64,000 bases of DNA from Pedococcus aerophilus (GTDB taxonomy: Bacteria; Actinomycetota; Actinomycetes; Actinomycetales; Dermatophilaceae). The stretch covers positions 408,422 to 472,421 of the forward strand of contig NZ_BAAARN010000005.1 of the NCBI RefSeq assembly GCF_039532215.1, written 5' to 3'. Numbering within the stretch: the first letter of the stretch is position 1; the number at the start of each line of letters is the position of its first letter. This document shows positions 34,948 to 41,317 of the stretch, piece by piece. The position numbers were made by a program, and so were the translations under genes. Below the pieces are notes generated by a model. It saw only the letters and a program-made list of their open reading frames with translations, was not told the origin of the DNA and did not search any database.

Positions 34948-36897
34948 ATGTCGCGCCGATCACCGTTCCGAGCCCGTCGCCTCACAGCACTCGCGCTCTC
35001 GCCCCTCGCCGCTGTCGGGGCCCTGGGCGCCCTCGGCACCGGGACCGCCGGGAGCGCGTCGGCCGCCGTCGCTCCGGCCGCCGTCGCTCCGGCCGCTGTC
35101 GCTCCGGCCGCCTCCACCGAGTTGGGCGCCGTCGACACCTACACGGGCCTGGAGTTCACCGTGCCGGCCGGTCGTGACGACCTCGGCCGACCCCAGACGT
35201 GCACCATCGACGCGGACCTCTACAAGCCGCGGACGGCCAGTTCATCGGCCCGGGTCGCCACGATCCTCACGACCAACGGCTTCGGCGGCAGCAAGGACGA
35301 CCAGGCCGGGCTCGGCCGCGCGTTCGCGGCACGCGGCTACACCGTGCTGTCCTACACCGGACTCGGCTTCCCTGACAGCGGGTGCAAGATCTCGCTCGAC
35401 GACCCGGGGGTCGACGGGGTCGCGGCCTCCTCGCTGGTGACGTTCCTCGGTGGCGGCGGCAGCGCGCCATACGCCTCGGCGCAGGTCGGCGGCACGACGC
35501 AGGGCGCCGGTTCGCTGCACGTGGACTGGACCGTGCTCGACGACGCTGCCACCCACGACCCCCGCCTCGGCATGCTCGGCGGCTCGTACGGTGGCCAGAT
35601 CCAGTTCGCCACTGCTGCAACAGATCGCCGCGTCGACACGCTCGTGCCGCTGATCACCTGGAACGACCTGCGCTACTCGCTGGCACCCAACAACACGAGC
35701 CTGACGCGAGGCGTGACCTACGCGAACTCCAACCCCGGCACGCAGAAGATCGGCTGGACCGGACTGTTCTTCGGCGTCGGCATCCTCGACGGGATCCAGG
35801 GCGCGGCGATCGACCCGAAGCGCAACGTGGGCTGCCCCAACTTCGTGCTCGAGGCGTGCAGGGCCAAGGCGACCCTCGACACCCTCGGCCACCCGACGTC
35901 CGACACCTACGAGCTCACCGACCGCGTCTCGGTCGCTCACTACGTCGACGACGTGAAGGTGCCGACGTTCCTCATCCAGGGCGAGAACGACACCTTGTTC
36001 AACCTCCAGGAGTCGGTCGCGACCTACAAGTCCCTCAAGTCGCGCGGCGTCCCCGTGACGATGGCCTGGCAGTCGTGGGGACACTCCGGTGGCTCGAACG
36101 GCCGCACCGGCGCGGCCCCCGGTGAGCTCGACCTGACCGGGCAGCACATCGAGGACACCTACCTCGGGCTGCGGATCAAGAACTGGTTCGACCACCACCT
36201 CAAGGGATCCAGCGTCACCACCGGCCCGGGGTTCGCCTACTTCCGTGACTGGGTCGGCTACACCGGATCGGCGTCCCCGGCCTACGCGAGCGCATCGAGC
36301 TACCCCGTCGGCACCCGTCGCTCCTGGTACCTCTCGGCCGCCGACGAGCTCGTGGGCGCGAAGAGCCAGATCCAGCCCGGTTCGAGGTCGTGGTCCAACC
36401 CCGGCCTCGGCGCGCCCGCCTCGTACTCCGAGGTGTCGGGGCTCGAGGGACAGATCCCGCTGCCCGACGGGCTCAAGACCCCCTACGACACCCCCGGCAC
36501 GTTCGGGGCGTGGTCGACCGCTCCCCTGGCCTCGGCCGTCGACGTCGTCGGCTCCCCCACGTTGGACGTCAGGTTCGAGTCGCCCGCCGTGGCAGCGACC
36601 CAGGCCATCGGCCCCAGCGGTCAGCTCCAGGTCTTCGCGAAGCTCTACGACATCGCCCCCGACGGCTCGAAGACGTTGGTGCACAAGCTGATCAGCCCGG
36701 TGCGGGTCGCCGACGTGACCCAGCCCGTGCACATCGAGCTCCCGGCCATCGTCCACCGCGTCGAGGCCGGGCACCGCCTCCAGCTGGCCCTCGCCAGCAC
36801 CGACGCGGCATACAAGAACGCGTATGCCTTGCAGCCCGTGACCGTGCGCGCGTCACCGACGGCGCCCGCGACCCTGAGCATCCCGGTGGTCCCGTAG
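34948..36897 (+). CDS. Secreted CocE/S15-type alpha/beta hydrolase (X-Pro dipeptidyl-peptidase-like)
   Basis: The 649-residue protein has a long signal peptide (RRLTALALSPLAAVGALGAL...GSASA) followed by an APAAV repeat. Its alpha/beta-hydrolase core has the nucleophile elbow GMLGGSYGGQIQ, an Asp in LIQGENDTLFN, and a His in WGHSGGSNG. The C-terminal ~200 residues are the jelly-roll X-Pro dipeptidyl-peptidase C domain (HIELPAIVHRVEAGHRLQLAL). It may cleave proline dipeptides or esters outside the cell. GGAGG lies 4 nt before ATG 34948. It diverges from the M4/M28 protease genes and fits with them as part of extracellular protein digestion. Confidence 0.87.
   Translation: MSRRSPFRARRLTALALSPLAAVGALGALGTGTAGSASAAVAPAAVAPAAVAPAASTELGAVDTYTGLEFTVPAGRDDLGRPQTCTIDADLYKPRTASSSARVATILTTNGFGGSKDDQAGLGRAFAARGYTVLSYTGLGFPDSGCKISLDDPGVDGVAASSLVTFLGGGGSAPYASAQVGGTTQGAGSLHVDWTVLDDAATHDPRLGMLGGSYGGQIQFATAATDRRVDTLVPLITWNDLRYSLAPNNTSLTRGVTYANSNPGTQKIGWTGLFFGVGILDGIQGAAIDPKRNVGCPNFVLEACRAKATLDTLGHPTSDTYELTDRVSVAHYVDDVKVPTFLIQGENDTLFNLQESVATYKSLKSRGVPVTMAWQSWGHSGGSNGRTGAAPGELDLTGQHIEDTYLGLRIKNWFDHHLKGSSVTTGPGFAYFRDWVGYTGSASPAYASASSYPVGTRRSWYLSAADELVGAKSQIQPGSRSWSNPGLGAPASYSEVSGLEGQIPLPDGLKTPYDTPGTFGAWSTAPLASAVDVVGSPTLDVRFESPAVAATQAIGPSGQLQVFAKLYDIAPDGSKTLVHKLISPVRVADVTQPVHIELPAIVHRVEAGHRLQLALASTDAAYKNAYALQPVTVRASPTAPATLSIPVVP
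35061..35105 (+). repeat. Three 15-bp tandem units coding APAAV
   Basis: Units at 35061-35075, 35076-35090 and 35091-35105 differ by one base and code a short Ala-Pro linker after the signal peptide of the CocE-type hydrolase. Confidence 0.85.
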
Positions 36898-36906
36898 GAG
36901 CGACGG

Positions 36907-36925
36907 TTCTGCTCACAGCAGCGAA
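36907..36925 (+). promoter_or_regulatory. ClgR/PopR-like box upstream of the clpP pair
   Basis: TTCTGCT-CAC-AGCAGCGAA is an interrupted dyad close to the TCTGCC-N3-GGCAGA sites reported for PopR in Streptomyces. It ends 27 bp before the GACGGT hexamer at 36953, just upstream of the -35 position. A related box lies at 38548 upstream of the regulator gene. Confidence 0.55.
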
Positions 36926-36952
36926 GCCTCGGCGCGAGCGGCCCCACCGGTC

Positions 36953-36958
36953 GACGGT
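36953..36958 (+). promoter_or_regulatory. Leaderless -10 element (GACGGT) for the clpP pair
   Basis: GACGGT ends 6 nt before ATG 36965, with no ribosome binding site between. Confidence 0.45.
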
Positions 36959-36964
36959 GGTGCC

Positions 36965-37582
36965 ATGCGCGACACCACCACCTCCGCCCAGCCCCATGAC
37001 GCCCTCCTCGCCAGCCGTCTGCTCGAGCAGCGGATCATCGTCCTCGACGGTGAGCTAGACGACCGTGGCGGCACCCGACTCTGCTCCCAGCTGTTCCTGC
37101 TGTCGGCCGAGGACGCGCGAGCCGACATCAGCCTGTGGATCAACTCCCCCGGCGGCTCCGTCCCCGCGATGCTCGCCATCCACGACGCCATGCGCCTCGT
37201 GCCCAACGACGTCTCGACCCTCGCGCTGGGCCTGGCCTGCAGCGCCGGTCAGTTCCTGCTGACGGCCGGGACGCACGGCAAGCGGTACGCCCTTCGCCAC
37301 TCGCGGATCCTCATGCACCAGGGCTCCGCAGGCATCGGCGGCACCGCCGTCGACATCGAGCTCCAGGCCGAGGACCTGCGCTCCACCGTCGAGACCGTCC
37401 TGGGGCTGATCGCCGCCCACACGGGCCAACCCCTGGAGAAGGTCAGGGAGGACTCCGCCCGCGACCGCTGGTACTCGGCCGAGCAGGCCCTGGAGTACGG
37501 GTTCGTCGACCACGTGCTGGAGTCGCTCGACAGCGTGCGACCACGGCGAGCCACCCGCACCGGGCTGGGAGGTGCGCGATGA
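36965..37582 (+). CDS. clpP: ClpP-family serine protease subunit, first of pair
   Basis: The 205-residue ClpP-fold protein has the triad S93 (LACSAGQF), H118 (LMHQGSAG) and D163 (REDSARDRW). The start is LLEQRIIVLDGELDD, then ISLWINSPGGSVPAM. Several positions differ from the housekeeping ClpP consensus, and the C-terminus is basic. Together with the next gene (4-nt ATGA overlap) it probably forms a mixed two-ring ClpP. Streptomyces has such a second pair, clpP3-clpP4, controlled by PopR. The main clpP1P2 operon normally sits beside tig and clpX, which are absent here. Confidence 0.88.
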   Translation: MRDTTTSAQPHDALLASRLLEQRIIVLDGELDDRGGTRLCSQLFLLSAEDARADISLWINSPGGSVPAMLAIHDAMRLVPNDVSTLALGLACSAGQFLLTAGTHGKRYALRHSRILMHQGSAGIGGTAVDIELQAEDLRSTVETVLGLIAAHTGQPLEKVREDSARDRWYSAEQALEYGFVDHVLESLDSVRPRRATRTGLGGAR

Positions 37583-38178
37583 GCAGCTACACGATCCCCA
37601 ACGTCATCCGCACGCACCCGCGCGGCGACCGGGTCATGGACGTCTACAGCCACCTGCTCAGCGAGCGGATCGTCTACCTCGGGACCGAGATCGACGACGG
37701 CGTCTCCAACGCCCTGATCGCCCAGATCCTGCACCTCGACGCCGAGGACCCGGAGCGCCCCATCGACCTCTACATCAACTCGCCGGGCGGCTCGCTCACC
37801 GCGACGTTCGCCGTCTACGACGCGATGCAGTTCGTCCATGCCCCGGTCGCCACGACGTGCATCGGCCAGGCCTGCTCGACCGCCGCCATCCTGCTGGCAG
37901 CCGGGGCTCAGGGGCAGCGCAGCATCCTCCCGCATGCACGCGTCCTGCTGCACCAGCCCTCGGCCCGCAGCCAGGGCGCCATACCGGACCTCATCCTCGA
38001 GGCGGACGAGGTGATCCGGCTGCGCTCGGCGGCCGAGGTCGTCCTGTCCCGCCACACGGGTCAACCGCTCGACGCGCTGCGGCGCGACACCGACCGGGAC
38101 CGCATCTTCACCCCCGAGGCCGCTGTGGCCTACGGACTGGTGGACCACCTCGTCGCCGCACGGACGACGCAGGAGTGA
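37579..38178 (+). CDS. clpP: ClpP-family serine protease subunit, second of pair
   Basis: The 199-residue protein has S100 (IGQACSTAAIL), H125 (VLLHQPSA) and D170 (RRDTDRDRIF), with YSHLLSERIVYLGTEIDD and IDLYINSPGGSLTA; it is closer to the standard ClpP consensus than its partner. It overlaps the preceding clpP by 4 nt and has a GGAGG site. The gene contains one copy of the GCGCCATACC repeat at 37976, and another copy follows the stop at 38185. Confidence 0.9.
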   Translation: MSSYTIPNVIRTHPRGDRVMDVYSHLLSERIVYLGTEIDDGVSNALIAQILHLDAEDPERPIDLYINSPGGSLTATFAVYDAMQFVHAPVATTCIGQACSTAAILLAAGAQGQRSILPHARVLLHQPSARSQGAIPDLILEADEVIRLRSAAEVVLSRHTGQPLDALRRDTDRDRIFTPEAAVAYGLVDHLVAARTTQE

Positions 38179-38184
38179 CCGAGG

Positions 38185-38194
38185 GGTATGGCGC
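38185..38194 (+). repeat. Copy of recurrent 10-mer GGTATGGCGC
   Basis: Exact copy in the 25-bp gap between the second clpP and the convergent XRE regulator gene. Confidence 0.8.
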
Positions 38195-38203
38195 CGGGAG
38201 GGC

Positions 38204-38506
38204 TCAGGCGGCCAGCCTGATCTCCCCCGGCGGCGGCGCCGCCAGCGATCCGTGCCGGCGGCGCAGGTCCAGCGAGGCGAGGTGGGTGACCTCGACGAGC
38301 TCGCTGCCGAGGGCCCCGGTGATGGCCGCCAGCACCTCGGACGACGGGTCCTTGCGGCCGCGCTCCACCTCGGAGAGGTACTGCGGCGAGATGCCGGCGC
38401 GCCGGGCGGCCTCGACCAGCGTCAGCCCTCGTCGGCGTCGCAGGTGGCGCAGCCGGGCGCCCACGACCTCGCGCCACAGGGGTTCTGCCAGGGTCAGGCT
38501 GCTCAT
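38204..38506 (-). CDS. XRE-family regulator, ClgR/PopR-like
   Basis: The 100-residue protein has a single Cro/C1-type HTH: VVGARLRHLRRRRGLTLVEAARRAGI followed by SPQYLSEVERGRKDPSSEVLAAI. The SxxYLSEVERGxKxxSSE stretch is the hallmark of ClgR, the actinobacterial activator of clp genes, and of its paralogue PopR. The gene converges with the clpP pair. A TACCGT hexamer lies 6 nt before ATG 38506 (leaderless), and a ClgR/PopR-like box lies farther upstream, suggesting control of both the pair and itself. Confidence 0.82.
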   Translation of the reverse strand: MSSLTLAEPLWREVVGARLRHLRRRRGLTLVEAARRAGISPQYLSEVERGRKDPSSEVLAAITGALGSELVEVTHLASLDLRRRHGSLAAPPPGEIRLAA

Positions 38507-38512
38507 CACCTC

Positions 38513-38518
38513 ACGGTA
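38513..38518 (-). promoter_or_regulatory. Leaderless -10 element (TACCGT) for the XRE regulator
   Basis: On the minus strand TACCGT ends 6 nt before ATG 38506. Confidence 0.65.
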
Positions 38519-38547
38519 GGTGCGGCGACGGGGCGTCGGAAGGCGAG

Positions 38548-38563
38548 TTCGCCGTCGGCAGAA
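38548..38563 (-). promoter_or_regulatory. ClgR/PopR-like box upstream of the XRE regulator
   Basis: On the minus strand TTCTGCC-GAC-GGCGAA; it ends 29 bp before the TACCGT hexamer, almost the same spacing as the box before the clpP pair (27 bp). Confidence 0.5.
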
Positions 38564-38572
38564 CCGGTGCGA

Positions 38573-38974
38573 CTACTGCTGGGTGACGTTGCCCCGGACC
38601 CACTCCACGATCTCGGTCGTGGTCGCGCCGGGGGTGAAGACCTTGGCCACACCGATCTTCGTGAGCTCGGGGATGTCGCCCTCGGGGATGATCCCGCCAC
38701 CGAAGACGACGATGTCGGCGGCGTCGCGCGCCTTGAGCAGGTCCATGACCTTGGCGAACAGCGTCATGTGGGCGCCGGAGAGGACCGACAGGCCCACCGC
38801 GTCGGCGTCCTCCTGGATGGCGGCTTCGACGATCTGCTCCGGGGTCTGGTGCAGGCCGGTGTAGACGACCTCCATGCCGGCGTCGCGCAGGGCGCGGGCG
38901 ACGACCTTGGCGCCGCGGTCGTGCCCGTCGAGTCCGGGCTTGGCCACGACCACGCGCAACGGTGAGCTAGTCAT
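38573..38974 (-). CDS. Stand-alone B12-binding mutase subunit
   Basis: The 133-residue protein is only the cobalamin-binding domain of acyl-CoA mutases: [22 protein letters not shown], with H18 in the D-x-H-x-x-G motif that ligates cobalt, then GLSVLSGAH and [12 protein letters not shown]. Such small subunits work with a separate large mutase subunit, as in isobutyryl-CoA or 2-hydroxyisobutyryl-CoA mutase. No large subunit is in this window. TAGTGT lies 6 nt before ATG 38974 (leaderless). Confidence 0.9.
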   Translation of the reverse strand: MTSSPLRVVVAKPGLDGHDRGAKVVARALRDAGMEVVYTGLHQTPEQIVEAAIQEDADAVGLSVLSGAHMTLFAKVMDLLKARDAADIVVFGGGIIPEGDIPELTKIGVAKVFTPGATTTEIVEWVRGNVTQQ

Positions 38975-38980
38975 AGGCGC

Positions 38981-38986
38981 ACACTA
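38981..38986 (-). promoter_or_regulatory. Leaderless -10 element (TAGTGT) for the B12-binding protein
   Basis: On the minus strand TAGTGT ends 6 nt before ATG 38974. Confidence 0.6.
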
Positions 38987-39065
38987 TCCACTCCGTGGAC
39001 ACTTCCGGGCATCGCCTCCGGGCGACGTCGACCACACCCGCCGCCTCCTCCCCCACCCCTCCACC

Positions 39066-39140
39066 CCGACTTGGTACCCGCCGTTCCGCTCAACCTCTGC
39101 ATCACGGGGACCATGAGCGGAACACCGGGCACGAAGTCGG
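39066..39140. repeat. 75-bp imperfect palindrome (27-bp arms)
   Basis: 39066-39092 matches the reverse complement of 39114-39140 at 23 of 27 positions, with the innermost 10 bp (GTTCCGCTCA) perfect and a 21-nt loop. It stands alone between the B12-binding and lipase genes, which diverge, so it is not placed as a terminator. Confidence 0.75.
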
Positions 39141-39198
39141 AGGGTATGGGGCGCGCCAGCGGGGGCGTGGTGCACGGGCGGTCGGCGGTCTGCTGGGC

Positions 39199-39204
39199 TA
39201 GGTT
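39199..39204 (+). promoter_or_regulatory. -10 element (TAGGTT) for the lipase-like gene
   Basis: TAGGTT ends 9 nt before ATG 39214; the transcript would have almost no leader. Confidence 0.45.
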
Positions 39205-39213
39205 CGGCAGGTC

Positions 39214-40245
39214 ATGTCGCAGAGCCTCCCTCGCCCGCGCCGACGCCCCGCAGCGCTGCGGTCGGCCTCGGGCGACGTCCCGCGCCAGGCGAAGGCCCTC
39301 GGCCGACTGGCCGGTGGAGCCGTCGGGCGCGTGACCGGCACCGTCGTCACGGCGACGACGACGGCCACCGCTGCTGCCACCGATGTCGTGGGTGGTGCGG
39401 CGAAGGCCCTGGCCACCCCGACGGGGCTGCTCGGCGCCGCGGTCGAGGCGGCGTGGCTCACCACGCACCTGGCGCTGTACCCGTGGGGGCTGGTCGGGCG
39501 CCACGGACGCGACAGCCAGCTGGAGTACCGCGTCGAGCACCTGCCGCCGACCCAGCGCGGGCTGGTCATCTCCGACGTCGAGGCCGCAGGGACGCCGATC
39601 CTGCTGGTCCACGGCATGGTCGACAACCGCTCGATCTTCACCCTGCTGCGGCTGGGGCTGCGCCGTCGTGGCTTCGGCCGTGTCGTGAGCATGAACTACT
39701 CGCCGTTCACCGCCGACGTCCGCGTCGCGGCGGCCCAGCTGGCCGAGGAGGTCGAGGCGCTCGTCGCCGAGACAGGGTACGAGCGCATCCACGTCGTCGG
39801 GCACTCGATGGGCGGCCTGATCGCCCGGTACTACGTCACCCGCCTCGGGGGCGATGCCCGGGTCCACACGCTCGTCACCCTCGGCACACCCCACCAGGGG
39901 ACGTACACGGCCTACGGCTGGCACAACCAGCTGACCCGGCAGCTGCGGCCGCACAGCGGGCTGATGCGCGAGCTGGACCAGCCGGTGCCGCAGTGCCGCA
40001 CGCGGTTCGTCGTCTACTGGTCCGACCTCGACCAGATGGTCTTCCCGCAGCGGAACGCCGCCCTCGAGCACCCTGACCTCAGCGTCCGCAACATCGACCT
40101 GCACGGGGTCGGCCACATGTCGCTGCCCATCATCGGCAGCGTCGTCCACGGCATCTCCTCGACGCTCGCGCACCTGGACTCCGAGGGCCACACCGTGACC
40201 CCGGGTGTGACGGTCCTCCCACGACGGGCCCGCGCGACCTCCTGA
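39214..40245 (+). CDS. Lipase/esterase-like alpha/beta hydrolase
   Basis: The 343-residue protein has an Ala/Thr-rich N-terminal third, then an alpha/beta-hydrolase with the oxyanion strand TPILLVHGMVDNRS, nucleophile elbow VVGHSMGGLIARYY, TLGTPHQGT, an Asp in YWSDLDQMV and a late GVGHMSLP histidine. The GHSMGG plus LGTPHxGT combination is typical of triacylglycerol lipases and PGAP1-like esterases. No clear cleavable signal peptide is present, although residues 40-75 are moderately hydrophobic. It is probably membrane-associated or cytoplasmic; the substrate is unknown. Confidence 0.82.
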   Translation: MSQSLPRPRRRPAALRSASGDVPRQAKALGRLAGGAVGRVTGTVVTATTTATAAATDVVGGAAKALATPTGLLGAAVEAAWLTTHLALYPWGLVGRHGRDSQLEYRVEHLPPTQRGLVISDVEAAGTPILLVHGMVDNRSIFTLLRLGLRRRGFGRVVSMNYSPFTADVRVAAAQLAEEVEALVAETGYERIHVVGHSMGGLIARYYVTRLGGDARVHTLVTLGTPHQGTYTAYGWHNQLTRQLRPHSGLMRELDQPVPQCRTRFVVYWSDLDQMVFPQRNAALEHPDLSVRNIDLHGVGHMSLPIIGSVVHGISSTLAHLDSEGHTVTPGVTVLPRRARATS

Positions 40246-40322
40246 CCTGCGACGACGCAGACCCGGAGCAGAACGCCTGGCGGAACCGGCGGATGGTAGC
40301 GCCGGATCTGGGGACACGCATT

Positions 40323-40350
40323 TTGGATAACGAACTGGTCACGCTACGGT
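40323..40350 (+). promoter_or_regulatory. Promoter with MtrA-like direct repeat before the M23 peptidase
   Basis: TTGGAT (40323) and TACGGT (40345) form a -35/-10 pair with 16-bp spacing. Within it, ATAACG (40327) and GTCACG (40338) are direct half-sites 11 bp apart, like sites described for MtrA, the actinobacterial regulator of cell-wall hydrolase genes (including the M23 gene mepA of Corynebacterium). Confidence 0.5.
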
Positions 40351-40360
40351 GGTGGCTTCC

Positions 40361-41194
40361 GTGTCCCCGCACGCAAGGCAACTTTTCTACGTGAGCTCTT
40401 CCCCCTCCTACCAGGGCCGTCACCGCGCCCCGGGCCGCCACCGTGCGCCCCGGCGTGGACCGCGCATCCCCGCAGGACTGCGCGGCGGCTTCATCCTCCC
40501 CACCTGTGCGGCAGCCGCGCTGGTCGTCACCACGACCGGCGCCACCGTCGCCGAGTCCTCCCCGGTGCACCTCGACCTGGCGGGGACGACTGCCAAGACG
40601 CGCGCCCAGAGCGCCGCGCTGGCCGAGTTCGACCGCGTCGAGACCACGCAGCAGCGCGAGCTCCAGGTCACCGCGGCCGAGACCCGGGTCATCGAGGCCC
40701 AGCGGATCGCCCGCAGCGCGGAGCGCAAGGCCGTCGCGAAGAAGAAGGCCGCCAAGGCCGCCGCTGCCGCTGCGGTCGCCAAGGCCGAGGCCGAGCGCAA
40801 GAACCGCGAGAAGTGGCAGCTGCCGATCAAGGGCGCGACCTTCACCTCCGGGTACGGCTGGCGCTGGGGCCGCATGCACCAGGGCAACGACTTCGGCACC
40901 CCGGTCGGCACGCCGCTGCACTCGATGTCGACCGGCACGATCGTCTTCGCCGGCGTCGAGGGCGGCTACGGCAACAAGGTCGAGATCGAGTACTGGGACG
41001 GCACCGTGTCGGTGTACGGCCACATGGACTCCATCGGCGTCCAGGTCGGCGACAAGGTCGCCCCAGGTGACATCGTCGGCACGTCCGGCAACACCGGCCA
41101 CTCCACCGGCCCGCACCTGCACCTCGAGATCCACCCGAACGGCGGCGCGGCGATCGACCCCGCTCCGTGGCTCGAGGACCGCAACCTGCAGTAG
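40361..41194 (+). CDS. M23 (LytM-type) peptidoglycan endopeptidase, exported
   Basis: The 277-residue protein has a basic N-terminus, one hydrophobic export segment (GFILPTCAAAALVVTTTGATV), a Lys/Ala-rich coiled coil (about residues 90-150), and a C-terminal M23 domain: SGYGWRWGRMHQGNDFGTP (zinc His and Asp) and GPHLHLEIHPNG. It cleaves peptidoglycan cross-links. It sits beside pcrA, as Rv0950c does beside uvrD1/pcrA in M. tuberculosis. The start is uncertain: GTG 40361, or GTG 40391 with weak upstream AAGG. Confidence 0.88.
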   Translation: MSPHARQLFYVSSSPSYQGRHRAPGRHRAPRRGPRIPAGLRGGFILPTCAAAALVVTTTGATVAESSPVHLDLAGTTAKTRAQSAALAEFDRVETTQQRELQVTAAETRVIEAQRIARSAERKAVAKKKAAKAAAAAAVAKAEAERKNREKWQLPIKGATFTSGYGWRWGRMHQGNDFGTPVGTPLHSMSTGTIVFAGVEGGYGNKVEIEYWDGTVSVYGHMDSIGVQVGDKVAPGDIVGTSGNTGHSTGPHLHLEIHPNGGAAIDPAPWLEDRNLQ

Positions 41195-41212
41195 GACCCA
41201 GCACACTCGACA

Positions 41213-41243
41213 GAGGCGCCCGCGGACATCCGCCGGGCGCCTC
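41213..41243 (+). terminator. Hairpin after the M23 peptidase gene
   Basis: GAGGCGCCCG (41213-41222) pairs with 41234-41243, followed by TTCGTGT; 19 bp after the stop at 41194. Confidence 0.85.
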
Positions 41244-41255
41244 TTCGTGTCTCCC

Positions 41256-41280
41256 GCGCCATACCCCGCCGGTATGGCGC
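41256..41280. terminator. Inverted pair of the 10-mer GGTATGGCGC
   Basis: GCGCCATACC (41256-41265) and GGTATGGCGC (41271-41280) form a perfect 10-bp stem with a CCGCC loop, 38 bp beyond the pcrA stop. This is the only place where the recurrent 10-mer is present as an inverted pair. Confidence 0.75.
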
Positions 41281-41317
41281 CGCAGCCTTAACGCGCGGAC
41301 CGCGCCAGCGGAGTGGG

